From Ichthyophis bannanicus (taxonomy: Eukaryota > Chordata > Amphibia > Gymnophiona > Ichthyophiidae), in NCBI GenBank assembly GCA_033557465.1, contig CM066032.1:58874955-58938954 (forward strand): 64,000 nt of DNA, in the 5' to 3' direction. The position numbers and the translations under genes were made by a program. Positions 32,223 to 43,324 of this stretch are shown here, piece after piece. How positions within the stretch are numbered: the stretch's first letter is position 1; every line of letters begins with the position of its first letter. Below the pieces are notes generated by a model that did not search any database, was not told where the DNA came from, and was given only the letters and a program-made list of their open reading frames with translations.

Positions 32223-32614
32223 AGCTGCTCGGATGTGTGCCATGAGAGATTGCGAAGGGAGACAAGCTGCTTTTAAATGAAGCCATCCTTCTCCTCAATA
32301 TTTTTCCCCAAAAAGATTCTCTCTGTGGCATGGTATGTCAGCAAGCTTGTCCTGCATGGATTGTTCTAGGTCTGAGGCTTGGAGCTAAGTGAGTCTCCGT
32401 ACGCCAATACCCATTGCAGAAGCTCTTAATACCGTTTCGAAGATATCATAGGTTGCCCGGACCATGAACTTCGAGCAGTCCTTTCCGTGTCTCAGTAGGG
32501 AACAATACTGTTCAGTTTTTCTGGAGGTAGATACTGGGACAGAGCAGTTAGGCTGCACATGATGTCCTTCAGAAACATGCCCATGTAGAGCTGGTATGAG
32601 GCCATGTGGTCAGC
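32223..32614 (-). other. DIRS copy 2 remnant between two LINE insertions
   Basis: The minus strand resembles the DIRS copy 1 gag segment around 24400-24700 (words for the KFVNRAAFDCFE-like and MGMFFKEVTGDL-like stretches are recognisable at about 32440-32600), with many changes. No intact frame remains. Confidence 0.55.
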
Positions 32615-33775
32615 ATAAGAACATACAATATGCCATTCTGGGTCAGACCAAGGTCCATCAAGCCCAGTATCCTGTTTCCAACAGTGGCCAATCTAGGTCA
32701 TACGTACCTAGCAGTTTCCCCAAAAGACACTGGTTCCGCAATGCTTGTACTGGGTCAAGCATTGATATCCTGGGTCCCTTCTTAATAATGGTTTATGGAC
32801 CTTTCCTCCAGGAACTTGTCCAAACCTCTTTTAAACCCAGCTACACTAACAGCCTTTACTACATCTTCCGGTAACAAATTCCAGAGTTTGATTACACGTT
32901 GAGTGAAAAAATATTTTCTTTTATTAGTCTTAAATAGTTTACCCTGTAGCTTCATTGCATGTCCCCTAGTCTTTCTATATTCTGATAACGTAAACAATCG
33001 ATCTACGTTTACCCGTTCCACTCCGTTCATTAATTTATAGACTTCTATCATATCTCCCCTCAGCCGTCTCTTTTCCAGGTTAAAGAGCCCTAACCTTTTT
33101 AGCCTTTCTTCATAGGAGTATCCTTCCATCCCCTTTACCATTTTGGTGGCTCTTCTCTGAACCTTTTCTAATAACACTATATCCTTTTTAAGATACGGCG
33201 ACCAGAATTGCACACAATATTCAAGGTGCGGTCTCACCATGGAACGGTATAGAGGCATTATAATATCTTTTGTTTTATTTTCCATTCCTTTCCTTATCAT
33301 ACCTAGCATTCTATTTGCTCTCTTGGCCGCCGCTGCACACTGGGCCGAGGGTTTTAACATGCTATCCACAATGACGCCTAAATCTTTTTCCTGGGTGGTG
33401 GTTCCTAATGTGGAACCTTGCATCGTGGAACCATAGTTTGGGTTGTTCTTCCCTAGGTGCATAACTTTGCACTTGTCCACATTAAATTTCATCTGCCATT
33501 TTGATTCCCAGTCTTCCAATTTATCAAGATCCTCTTGCAATTTTCCACAATCCTCTTGGGTTTTAACAACTTTAAATAGTTTTGTGTCATTTGCAAATTT
33601 GATAACCTCACTCGTTATTCCACTTTCCAGGTCATTTATGAATATGTCAAAAAGCAGCGGACCCAGCACAGATCCCTGGGGTACACCACTATTCACCTTT
33701 CTCCATTGGGAAAATTGGCCACCCAACCCAACCCTCTGCTTTCTATCTTTTAACCAGTTCCTGATCTACAGTAGC
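32615..33775 (-). mobile_element. CR1 LINE, 5'-truncated, inside DIRS copy 2
   Basis: The 3' end at 32615 carries the CR1 signature GACCCAGAATGGCATATTGT with TATGTTCTTATG. The same subfamily occurs at 7768-9725. Truncation lies in the RT, before the [16 protein letters not shown] block. It is less decayed than the other copies of this subfamily. Confidence 0.9.
32782..33726 (-). CDS. CR1 ORF2 C-terminal half, open but with an altered catalytic motif
   Basis: A 314-codon open frame from mid-RT to the end of ORF2: [86 protein letters not shown] and the terminal [15 protein letters not shown]. Motif C should read FADD; the first Asp of the pair is Asn here, so polymerase activity would be lost even if the protein were full length. 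It is a 5'-truncated fragment and not a gene. Confidence 0.85.
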   Translation of the reverse strand: MGGQFSQWRKVNSGVPQGSVLGPLLFDIFINDLESGITSEVIKFANDTKLFKVVKTQEDCGKLQEDLDKLEDWESKWQMKFNVDKCKVMHLGKNNPNYGSTMQGSTLGTTTQEKDLGVIVDSMLKPSAQCAAAAKRANRMLGMIRKGMENKTKDIIMPLYRSMVRPHLEYCVQFWSPYLKKDIVLLEKVQRRATKMVKGMEGYSYEERLKRLGLFNLEKRRLRGDMIEVYKLMNGVERVNVDRLFTLSEYRKTRGHAMKLQGKLFKTNKRKYFFTQRVIKLWNLLPEDVVKAVSVAGFKRGLDKFLEERSINHY

Positions 33776-33991
33776 ATGGAACTCTCAAAAACCCTTCTCC
33801 CAAAGAGTCCGTTGTCCAATCTTCCCTTCCCGGCGGCGCTGTGGACTGAGTCTTGGAACTTTTGGATCTCTTAAGTGTGGACTTGACCACCAAGGAATGG
33901 TAAGGAAGCTGTGGCTTCTCAAACCTGGAAGCCTTTTGAACTCTATAGAGTCCAGCTTTCTACTGACAGGAGGTACAGTGAGAGGGTTCTC

Positions 33992-35040
33992 CTATATTCT
34001 CATCTGAACTCTCTGAAGGATGCGAAGCATGGGCACTGTCACCACTTCCTTAGAGGCTGAGGAATACTGGAGGATCTCAAATTCTTCTTCCCTGGGCTCA
34101 TCCTCCATCTCCAAAGAAAATGCCATTGGCTTAACCATATCACCTAAGAAATCCTGGAAAGTCACATCATCAGGAGATGACTTGCGTCTGTCATGAGGAG
34201 GAACATCAGGACTGGCCCATCCACTAGGCAGGCTAGGCAACCTCCTAGGGTGGTAGACCTTCAAGGATGGCATGGCACACATGGCCTGCTACCCCCTCCA
34301 CATGGTGAGCCACGTCGTTGCCCCACTGCCCCTGATTCCAGTGGCAGGGTCTGCTTTGGCACACATGATCTGCCACTTCTGACCCCCTTGAAGTTGTGGC
34401 AGAAGAAGTGGCAGACCATGTGTGCCTAAGCCATAATTAGCAGCAGCCGGGGGCAGCACAGCTCAGCACAGGGAGGGGGGAGGGTGGTGAGGCCAGGGCT
34501 TCTGCCAAAGGTGGCATAAATCCTTGGTCCAGCCCTGAGAAGAATGGTCTGATGAACGTTCGGGTGACCTGTCCTCCAACAAGTCATCAGATTCCACATC
34601 AGTGACCCAGCCTTCTAAGTCAAACTCAGAGAGTAAATCAAAGTGCTCTGCCCTTTGAGAAAAGGGAGCTCTTTCGGGAGCAACGATGCACTGATGACTT
34701 TCTGGATCTTGGGGGTACATCGGACTCCAATGCACTAGAAAGAGAAATTGTCTGTGCAGGCTCCAGTATCAGGGTCCTTTGATGCCGGGATGACAATGCC
34801 TCTTCCACAGGCAGCTTTTCAAGGATCGGCTGGACTGCTACTGATGCCGATGCAGGAGACATCAAGGCAATGACATGCTGCATGGAAAACACTATCATGA
34901 TACGTTCCTCAATAGCCCTCAGTAGGTGCTCCTCCATGGCCCCAGCAACATCGGCCAAAGTTCCCGGAATCTGACAGTGAGTATTGGCCGCTTGGTCTGG
35001 GTATACAGTAGACTGATGCTGCCCCTCCGATGACATGGAG
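33992..35040 (-). pseudogene. DIRS copy 2 gag-like remnant
   Basis: DVTFQDFLGDMVKPMAFSLE and EFEILQYSSASKEVVTVPML align with the gag segment of DIRS copy 1. At 34560-35040, Ser-, Glu- and Pro-rich fragments (LEKLPVEEALSSRHQRTL) fit the variable upstream gag region. The frame is broken and a hAT-like MITE interrupts it at 34207-34541. Confidence 0.7.
34207..34541. mobile_element. hAT-like MITE (about 330 bp)
   Basis: Left CAGGACTGGCCCATCC and right inverse CAGGGCTGGACCAAGG form imperfect ends. It holds an internal GTGGCAGA...TCTGCCAC type inverted pair. Flanks AGGAACAT and AGAAGAAT agree at five of eight bases, so the duplication is decayed if real. It lies inside the DIRS gag remnant. Confidence 0.55.
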
Positions 35041-35523
35041 GATGAGCTCTCCTCTCTTCAGGGTTGCTTAGTAGGGTGACACAGTAACATAGTATATGAT
35101 GGCAGATAAAGACCAGTATGGTCCATCTAACCTGCTCAGCAAGGTAACAAGAGTAGGTGCACCTGCCGCTCCAAGCAGATCACCCCTCCCCAAGCCTTTG
35201 TTTAGGGGTGTACCCATTGCTCTGTACAGGTCACCCCTATTTGTTGAGATATAAGAGATTGTTATGTTTATTTTGATTTTATCCTGTTGCTATAAAGGGA
35301 TCCACTATGTCTGTCCCATGCCATTTTGAATTCTGTCACTGAGTTTGCCCCCACCACTTCCATCGGGAGGGCATTCCAAGCATCCACCACCCTTCAGTTT
35401 ACACCCTTGCAGCTTCATGTTATGTCCTCTAGTTTTACAGCGTCCCCGTCTTTGAAAAAGGTTTGTTGTTCATTAATACTCTAAGTATTTAAAGGTCTGA
35501 ATCATATCTCCCATGTCCCTCCT

Positions 35524-37383
35524 CTACTTTAGTGTGTACATATTTAGGTCTTCAAGTCTTTTTTCATATGTCTTCTGGTGCAGGCTCCAAAGCATTTTGG
35601 TCGCCTTCCTCTGAACCGTTTCCCGTCTTTTTATATCCTTTGTGAAATATGGTCTCCAAAACTGAACACAATATTCCAAGTGAGACCTCACAGTGACTTT
35701 TACAGTGGCATTAGTACCTCTTCCTTTCTGCTGGTAATTCCTCTCTGTATGCAACCCAGCATTCTTCTGGCTTTGGCCACTGCCTTGCCAGACACTGTTT
35801 TACCACCTTGAGATCATCAGAAACAGTCACTCCGAGATCCTTCTCCTGGTCTGTGCACACCAACCCCTCGCCCCTATCACATACAATTCCCTTAGATTTC
35901 TGTTTCCCAAGTGCATAACACTGCACTTCTTCAAATTATATATTAATTGCCAAGCATTAGACCATTCTTCCAGCTTTTGTAGATCTTTCCTCATGTTATC
36001 CACTCCCTCAGTTGCAAATTTTCATGTCATCTACAAAAAGACATACTTTTCCATTCAGTCCTTCAGCAATATCACTCACAAATACATTGAACAGTACTGG
36101 TCCCAGGACCGCTCCCTGGGGCACACCACTAATCACCTTCCTTTCATCTGAGTGAGTTCTGTTTACCATCACCTTCTGTCATCTATCAGTCAACCGATTT
36201 CTGATCCAGTTCACCACCTTGAGACCCACCCTCAGGCTGCTCAGTCTATTGATAAGCCTCCTGTGAGTAACAGTACCAAAGGCTATGCTGAAATCTAGGT
36301 AGATCAGATTCATTGAATGCCCTTGATCTAGTTCTCTGGTCAAAGGACTCAATCAGATTTGTTTGGCATGATCGTCCTTTCGTAAAACTATGTTGCCTTG
36401 GATCATGCAACCTATTGGTTTCTAGAAAGTCCACTATTCTCTCTTTCATTAGTGCCTCAATTACTGGCCTGTAGTTTGTCACTTCTTCCCTATTACCACT
36501 TTTGTGAAGAGGTACCACATCAGCCCTTCTCCAATCCTGTGGAACTTCTCCTGTCTCCAAGGATCTATTAAAAACATCCTTTAACGGCCCTGCAAGAACC
36601 TATCTGAGCTCTTTCAGTATCCTGGGATGTATTCCATCTGGTCCCATTGCCTTGTCCACTTTCAGTTTTGCAAGCTGTTCTAACACATCATCTTCTGTGA
36701 ATGGTGTGGTATCTACTCCATTCCCATTTGTATATTTGTCAATCACAAGTGATCCTTCTCTAGGATTTTTAGTAAAAACAGAGCAGAAATATTTGTTTAG
36801 CATTTTTGCCTTTTTCAATGTCACCTTCCACAAATCCATTCCCAGCATTTTTGAGTTCTGCAATTACACCTCTGATTTTCCTCCTCTCCTGAATATACCC
36901 GAAGAAAGTTTTGTTGCCACACTTCAAATCTTTAGCCATCTTTTCTTTTGCCTTTGATTTTGCTATCCTTATTTTTCTTTTTGTCTCTTTTAGTTTGATC
37001 CTGTATTCCTTTTGGTGTTCCTCTGTTTGCGAACTTCTGAATTTTGTTAAAGGTGTGGTTTTTGCCTTTATATGTGCAGCCACCTCTTTGGAGAACCATA
37101 GAGGTTTCCTTTTCCTCTTGCTTTTATTTACTTTCCTTACATATGTACCTGTTGCTCCTTTTATTGCCTCCTTTAGCTTAACCCACTGCAATTCCACTTC
37201 CCTTATCCCCTCCCATCCTGCCAACTCCTCCTTCAGGTACTGGGCCATTTTACTGAAGTTAGCGCTTTTGAAGTCTAGGACTTTGAGCTTGCTGTGATTG
37301 GACGCTGCCTTGGTTTTTGTCTCAAACCACACCATGTGATGATAGCTGTTGTTCACATGGGCACTCACCCAGACATTCAACAC
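35524..37383 (-). pseudogene. CR1 ORF2 RT and linker, frameshifted
   Basis: From high to low coordinates: HHMVWFETKTKAASNHSK and KPLWFSKEVAAHIKAKT (linker), MLNKYFCSVFTKNPREGS, KAMGPDGIHPRILKELR, VPQDWRRADVVPLHKSGNRE, QHSFTKGRSCQTNLIESFD, EKDLGVTVSDDLKVVKQC and [19 protein letters not shown]. It matches the plus-strand copy at 61015-62840 closely enough to be a sister subfamily. Frameshifts separate most blocks. Confidence 0.85.
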
Positions 37384-38101
37384 ACTATATCCATTGGTGA
37401 GTACTAAGGGGTATGTTTACTAAACCGCGCACACGAGCGGACGCTAATGATGCACTTAAGTGCTCTTAAGCGCCGTGCACGCGTGCGCGTCACATTAACA
37501 GGCCGCCGCACGTGTGCGGGGCGCTGATGTGCGATAGAGGCGGGGAAACGCTTACGGAGGGCGGAGGAAGGCTCCCGAGGGGCGGGGGGACGGGGTCAAT
37601 GGGTGGAGAGTGGGAGGGGAGAGGCTCTTCGCACAGGAGCGGGGCTGAATTTGGCATTAAAAATACCGCGAGTGAAACCCTCGCGTTAGAGCCGATTTAA
37701 AGGGAAGAGAAACCATTTCCGTCAGCAATGTACAGCAAAACCGGGGAAACCTGCAAAACGTGAGCAGTGTGATACATGTGCACAGAACAAAACAGCAAAT
37801 AAAACCTGAAAATGACCACAACAAATTTCAAATAAATTATAATCCAGCTGGCAACAGTGATATTAATGGGCAACCATAAAAAACACTCCCAGGAAAGCTC
37901 CAAAAAAAGAGAAATGATTTCTGGAAGGGTCTACGCTCCGTAGACTCGTTCAAACATCACTGCATTTTAATGGAGCTTTCCTGGGAGTGTTTTTCATGTT
38001 GCCCATTGATATCACTGTTGCCTAGCTTGGTTTTGGATTTTCCCCTTTTTTTGGAGGTCATTTTTGAGGTTTAATTGCACCTCTGTCCCCATACAAGGTA
38101 G

Positions 38102-38401
38102 GAGGAGTAGCCTAGTGGTTGGGGCAAGCTACTTCAGGCCGGAAGGTCGGAGGTTCAAATCCCACTAGAGGACAGCAACCTTGGGCCGGAAGGACTGGGG
38201 TTTCTAGTCCCACAGATGCTCCTTGTGGTCTTGGGCAAGCCACTTAACCCTCCATTGCCCATGTTCCCTGTAAGTATTAGTGTATGTGTCTCATATCCCC
38301 GCGTGTTAAATGTATCCCCCAATTGTGTTGTGACCGCTTTGATTGAAGGATAAGGCGGTATACAAAACTGTCTAAATAAATAAAATAAATAAATAAATAA
38401 A
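38102..38401 (+). mobile_element. tRNA-derived SINE inside giant element copy 2
   Basis: About 95 percent like the copy at 21604-21899 by eye: TAGCCTAGTGGTTGGGGCA, GGTTCAAATCCC, then the tail TTGATTGAAGGATAAGGCGG and (AAAT)n. The empty site is visible in giant copy 3, where CCCATACAAGGT runs straight on at about 54658-54690. Confidence 0.9.
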
Positions 38402-38462
38402 CGAGGCCACAGTAAAATTGTGCAGAGCAGGGTGTCTGACTCGTGCGGCCAGGTTTCCAATC

Positions 38463-39045
38463 TCCAGAGACTGCACTGTCTCTGTGGCCACAGTGTGGTG
38501 CAGCAGACACAGCCAGTGCCTGTAGGACCAGAGGATCACAGGTTCAAACCCCAGCTGGGGCTCCTGTCAACTCAGTCCCCATAGCCTTACCCACCACTAA
38601 ACAGTGATAGTACAGACACCCCTGTATGGCAGAGAACATAAGCATGGTTCCAACACCTATATTTTACCCTACACCGCACACAAAGCATAACAATGGGCAT
38701 TACCGACAGCCGAGTCCCCCAAATTCAGTCCTGGAGTGCCACAACTCAATCAGGTCATATTCTTTTTTCCAGATAGGGACATGTCTGCATGTTGGCGGAA
38801 GGGTACAGGTGGTGGAGGGGGCAGTGACTGCAAACCACAGCAGACAGTGGCCTAGGCCTGTGCAGGCTGCCACCGTCCACCGTAACAGACAGGCTCTGTC
38901 GGATGTACAGTCATGGACTACCCAGGGAACACAGCATATCTGTGGCAACACGATGGTGCAGTGCACACAGACAGCGTGTGCAGGAACAGAAGGTCACAGG
39001 TTCAAAGCCCAGCTGGGGCTACTGCCAATCCAGTCCACATATTTT
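38463..39045 (+). repeat. Two tandem tRNA-like modules in giant copy 2
   Basis: Units at about 38463-38570 and 38930-39040, each with a GTGGTGCAG-like or ATGGTGCAG-like A-box region and a TCACAGGTTCAAA B-box region, followed by CCCAGCTGGGGCT. The spacing is about 460 bp. Giant copies 1 and 3 hold one such unit each, so copy 2 carries a duplication. Confidence 0.6.
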
Positions 39046-41029
39046 CCCTACAACTAAACCGTGATAGTAAGGAGAAACCTTTATTGCTGAGTACATACGC
39101 ATGGTTCACACGCCTATATTTTACCACACCAAACACAGACACCATAAACAGCCGCATTACCCAGAGCAGAGTCTCCCAAATGCAGTCCTGGAGGGCCTCA
39201 CACCATTCAGGATCCATGCTGCCTCTACTAAAGATGCCTGTGCTGCATATCTATGCACCACCCCTATGGTATGCTGATGTAGCTCATGCATATTTCTGAG
39301 GGACAGCATGAAAACCCGAACAGTGGTTGGAACACCAGGACTGGAGTTGGGACACTCTGCCGTAAAGCAGCAGCCAACAGGGCCAGACACAACCACCCCC
39401 CCCCCCCCAGACCCATTGGCCAATGCCTCCTAGAGAGGCAGGACATTGGGCCCTGCCTGTATCACCCAATACTAGCAGTTGCATACCTTAGCACTGCCAC
39501 CCTACATCTGGGTATATGGTACACAGCTATCAAACGTTGCCCATGATAACTGGCAGATATCAATTCCTACGTTAAGCACATGTTGCTCATTGATCTCCAC
39601 CATAACAATCATTGTGATGTCTGCGGTGTGCGCTGCAGGTCTGGTCTCTGACAGTGTTTACCACCCTGGGGAGTGATCCCCAACAGTAGTGCGTACCATA
39701 TCCATGCCTGTACTGTGCCCAGGACTGGTGTGGTGGGTATGGCTGCTGGACTCCTCTATAGTAGCACAATGCTGGCATAGGTGTGGGGGTGGCTGTCTGC
39801 CTATCCAGTGTGTGGTGGCTGCAAACACCTTCCACAGCCCACACTGCCAGCAATGTTGGCAGTATTGGGCTGCCAATGTGCATAATGAGGAGCAAGGTAC
39901 CATGGGTATAGGCCGGACAGGGTGGCCTGGCCAGGGTGCATCTGCACAGGGCATAGGGCACTGACTGGGACATATTAGTGCCCGGCCACCACCTACACAG
40001 ACAGGGTGACCTCAGAATGTCCTGCTGAGAGATCACTCCCACCCTGACTGTGCAGTAACCACAGCATGGCTAGGCACCCCCATAGTGCTATATTGTATTT
40101 CTCTCATGTGATAAATATGGGTTTCCTTTTGGGGCCCAGTCACTGATGTAACTGCTTGCTGTGTATGCTGACATCCCAGTTGTGGGTGCATGCATCTCCA
40201 CTGGGCACATGCACTATGTACTAACTAGCACACTGTTTGCAGCTGGTATGTGTCTTGATGGAGCAGCTTGTGGGGTGCAGTGGTTGATGACTTGCTGCAG
40301 GAGAATATCAGATAGTGGTGGGGTGCAGCTCACCATATCCAGGCCTAATGTCTGTCTGCTATTGTGGTATGGATGTGTATAGAGCTGCATTGACTGCCCT
40401 GTGGGGTGTCTGTTCCTCAACAGGACTGGGGTTGATGGACCCCTCTACTGCCACCTTTGTAGGGAGGTAGCATGTGGATCTATTGATAGGAGACCCTGTT
40501 TGCCACCCTCAGCCCTGGATGGAGGGGGGGGGTGGTGGTGGTGGTACATGGCCCACCTGGGGTCCATGGGGACTACACCTGACTGAAACAGACAGAGATA
40601 TCCAAGGTGTTTGTGCAGAAACTACCTATCTCACACATTAACACTGCTTTGGACCTCTGTCATGGCCTCTTTCAGCCATGGAAGGTGTTGTGGACCTGGT
40701 CCTGGGCGCCTCATTGCACCCTCAGGGTGAGCACAGTACCCGCACAATGTGACGGTGTGTAGCTACTCTGTGCCAGTAAAACACACGGTCAGTACCCCCT
40801 ACCAGGCCGAGGTGGTGTGTGGGTGCACATGGTCACTTCCCTCTACCGGGCCGAGGTGCTGTGGGGGTGCATTGCCCATCTTGTGTTAATCTGTGGACAG
40901 CTGATTTGCATGTGCAGTGCATCATGGGTATGGGTAGGCTAACCCTATCCTGGTGACCACAGCAGACTGTCTGTGTGGTGACGTGCATGCTCTCTGCAGC
41001 CAGCCAGGAGCTTACAAGCAGCTATAGAG

Positions 41030-41095
41030 CTGTAGCCCAATGGTTACTGCACTGCCTCTGATGCCAGAGGTCATGGGTTCAAATCCACAGTGGGG
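41030..41095 (+). repeat. tRNA-like unit, giant copy 2
   Basis: GTAGCCCAATGGTTACTGCA resembles a tRNA D-arm/A-box, and CATGGGTTCAAATCCACAG a T-arm/B-box, at near-tRNA spacing. No convincing acceptor stem, no anticodon call. The homologous unit in copy 3 is at 57292-57354. Confidence 0.55.
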
Positions 41096-41189
41096 TTATT
41101 TGATAGGGTTGTCCAATGCATTATCTTTTTTTAATGTAGATATTTTGTTGCCAGCAAAAACACCCTCAGCGTACTGTACCCATAAGGTG

Positions 41190-41760
41190 CCTCTGAGGGT
41201 GCTTTATAGGGCGCCCTATAGGGCACCTTATGGTGCCTGTCCATATAAGGTGCACTATACATTCTCCTGTGACGCAACCTATAGGGTGCCCTATAGGGGA
41301 CATTTTAGGGTGCTGTGGCGGACAGTGCAATTTCTAATGTGCCCTATGGAGTGCCTTATAGGGTGCCTTATACGGCACCTTCAATTACGGCACGTGAGGC
41401 CGTGTTTGCTGGCAGCAATTAATAACATAAATATAAAGTGCTGCAGGACAAAATATGTACAATGCAAAGCTGATGCTACAGCCAGCCTTACGTATTAGGC
41501 ACACTGGGGAGCAAACTCATGACCCCTGTATCAGCAGTCAGTGCCTTAACCATTGTGCTCCACTTCTGCTCTTCCTTGCCTGTCAGCACACCTATGTATG
41601 CTTTTCATTCCTTAAACTGCACAGTGCTGCCATAAAAAACAGTACATTGACCTTGCGGTACCTCATACGGCACCCTCTAAAGCGCCCTATAAGCAACATT
41701 CTAGGGTGCCTTGGCTGACAGTGCACTTTAAAATGTGCCTTATAGGGCACCTGATGTTAA
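41190..41760. repeat. GCACC/TATAGGG dyad-rich core of giant copy 2
   Basis: Many short self-complementary words: GGTGCCCTATAGGGCACC-type dyads, with GCGCCCTATAGGGC, TTATAGGGTGCC and TATAAGGTGC spaced by 10-40 bases. The same core is at 57440-57665 in copy 3. A minus-oriented tRNA-like unit lies at 41497-41570 inside the span. Confidence 0.7.
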
Positions 41761-42400
41761 CACGCTTTGGGAGTGCATTTGCTAGTAGTGGTAATTAAAA
41801 TATGACTAAAATGCCTCCTAAAGCAATCTTCCCCATAATATGTTATGCCTCAGCCAGCCTTGTTCATTGGGCACTTTGGGGGATTGAACCCCTGATCCCT
41901 GCACCATTGGTCAGTGTCTTAACCATTGTGCTGTGGTTCTGTTCCTGTGATTGTGCATCAGCGCGCCGCCTTATGCCGCCCAGTATTAATATGCCGCCAA
42001 AAACATCAGCACACCACCTTATGACGCCCAGTATTTCTGCGTCTCATAAATTACCACCTCAGCCAGCCATCTTCATTGGGCACTGTGGGGGATCGAACCC
42101 CTGCTCCCTGCACCATTGGGCAGTGTCTTAACCATTGTGCTGTGGTTCTGTTCCTGTGCTTGCACATCAGCGAGCCGCCATATGCCTCACAATATTAAAA
42201 TGCCCTCAAAAACATTAGCGCCCCGCCTTATGCCGCCCATTATTACTCTGCCTCCAAAAACATTAGCGTGCCGCCTTATTTCAATGCTTCCTAAATTAAC
42301 ACCTCAGCCAGCCGTCTTTATTGGGCTCTGTGGGGATTGAACCCCTGATCCCTGCACCATTGGTAGGTGCCTTAACCATTGTGCTGTGGCTCTGTTCTTC
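41497..42400 (-). repeat. Series of minus-oriented tRNA-like units, giant copy 2
   Basis: Four units at about 41497-41570, 41866-41945, 42080-42160 and 42320-42400. Read on the minus strand each has AGCACAATGGTTAAG (A-box-like) and GGGTTCAATCCCC or similar (B-box-like). The last three are tandem repeats of about 220-240 bp with CCTCAGCCAGCC between them. Copy 3 keeps only one (57765-57838). Confidence 0.65.
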
Positions 42401-42603
42401 TGCTTGCCCATCAGCGTACCACATATGCCTCCCGCGCAGCCATCTGATGCGCTGAGGTGCGGGGTGCACAAGGGCTCCGCACACCTTAGCGCATATTTAA
42501 ATTCCGACTTTTCTTTTTCAGGACGGAACGCCCACTCCTTATATGGCATCCACACTCTACCGCGGCCCGCACTTTACCGGGGTTTTAGTAAACATGCCCC
42601 TAA

Positions 42604-43180
42604 ATCTAGCATCGAGCTTTCCCTGGTCAGTTCCATCACCATTTGTCTAAGCAATGCATCTTGGAAGGCATCCACAATTTTTTTTACTTCTTTCCAGATT
42701 TGTAGAAGGAATACTGCAATCCACATCGGATAGATTAAAGTTGTCCAATATGATCACTTTTCCCTTTGTGGTTACCTTTTCAATAACAATAATCAAGTCT
42801 CCATCTATTTCTTCAGTTTGAGTTGGAAGCCTGCATGGATTACAGTACCATCTCCTCTTTGCAACACAATCCACAGCGCTTCTTCTTTTCCCCATGTCCC
42901 TTGCATTTCAGCAGCTTTAATATTGCTTTTGATCTATGGGGCTACTTCTCCTTTTTTGCCTTCTCTATTTCTTCTAAATAGATTATAGCCAGATATGGCT
43001 ATATCCTATTCATGCAACTCGTTAAACCATGTTTCTGTAATGGCCACAATGTCCAAGTCCATTTTCACCATTAGGGCTTCCAGGTCAGGAACTTTGTTGG
43101 CTAGGCTTTGAGCATTTGTATTCATTGCTTTCATGCTGATTAAGATGGTTATAAAGCAGTTCTAAAACAAGGAGAAAAGA
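42604..43180 (-). pseudogene. CR1 APE endonuclease remnant
   Basis: Minus strand: KMDLDIVAITETWFNE carries the catalytic Glu block of APE-type endonucleases, followed after stops by YNLFRRNREGKKGE and a DNFNLSDVD block (equivalent to the GDFN motif). It ends with VMELTRESSMLDL at the giant element junction. Several stops show decay. Confidence 0.82.
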
Positions 43181-43190
43181 TGGGTGTTAC

Positions 43191-43324
43191 ATCTAATCAG
43201 AGGACAGATGTCAATCTATATGATGACTATATAGGCAATGCAACCCCAAGGTGGGTGGGGTGAGGGGTAGGGTGGGGGGGGGGGGCGGGAATTTATGTGT
43301 CCCTGGCAAGTAGACTTTAGAAAT
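43191..43324. repeat. G-rich low-complexity stretch
   Basis: GGTGGGTGGGGTGAGGGG followed by a run of about 13 G at 43276-43289. No gene. Confidence 0.6.

Larger units (their letters stand above)
27970..35065 (-). mobile_element. Second DIRS element, decayed, with nested insertions
   Basis: The left end GTAGTTACTCACCTGTAGC with GTGGACAGCAGG and its internal inverse at 28205-28260 matches DIRS architecture. Minus-strand coding remnants run recombinase (28431-29500), RNase H and linker (29500-30300), RT (30566-31290), then gag pieces (33992-35040). Nested inside are an L2-like LINE (31494-32222), a CR1 (32615-33775) and a hAT-like MITE (34207-34541). The far inverted repeat is missing; a CR1 abuts at about 35070. 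Confidence 0.82.
37408..42600. mobile_element. Giant non-coding Harbinger-ended element, copy 2
   Basis: 5193 bp, starting GGGGTATGTTTACTAAACCG and ending in the inverse TTTTAGTAAACATGCCCC, flanked by TAA on both sides. Its insertion splits the CR1 reading line cleanly, which fixes its limits independently. It aligns with copies 4390-9971 and 54107-58049. The contents are a left GGAG-rich block, two tRNA-like modules in tandem, a central block with CCAAATGCAGTCCTGGAGGG, a TATAGGG-rich core and a right cluster of inverted tRNA-like units. A SINE sits at 38102-38401. No transposase frame. Confidence 0.85.
35070..43190 (-). mobile_element. CR1 LINE (second subfamily), split by giant element copy 2
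   Basis: On the minus strand the element runs from an APE endonuclease (43180-42604) through the RT (37383-35524) to a 3' UTR at 35070-35520 (AACATAGTATATGATGGCAG). The coding line is cut at TAA 37405-37407/42601-42603 by the giant element: upstream it ends in codons for LDL and downstream it restarts VLTNGYSV, together the CR1 motif LDLVLTN. This is the longest CR1 here, but it is heavily mutated. Confidence 0.87.

Noticed and set aside
40520..40545. G-run and GGTGGT repeat as a regulatory site
   Set aside because: It is simple low-complexity sequence inside giant element copy 2, with no further support.
41030..41095. Functional tRNA gene
   Set aside because: A- and B-box-like words are present but I see no pairing acceptor stem or clear anticodon arm, and the unit recurs inside a transposable element.
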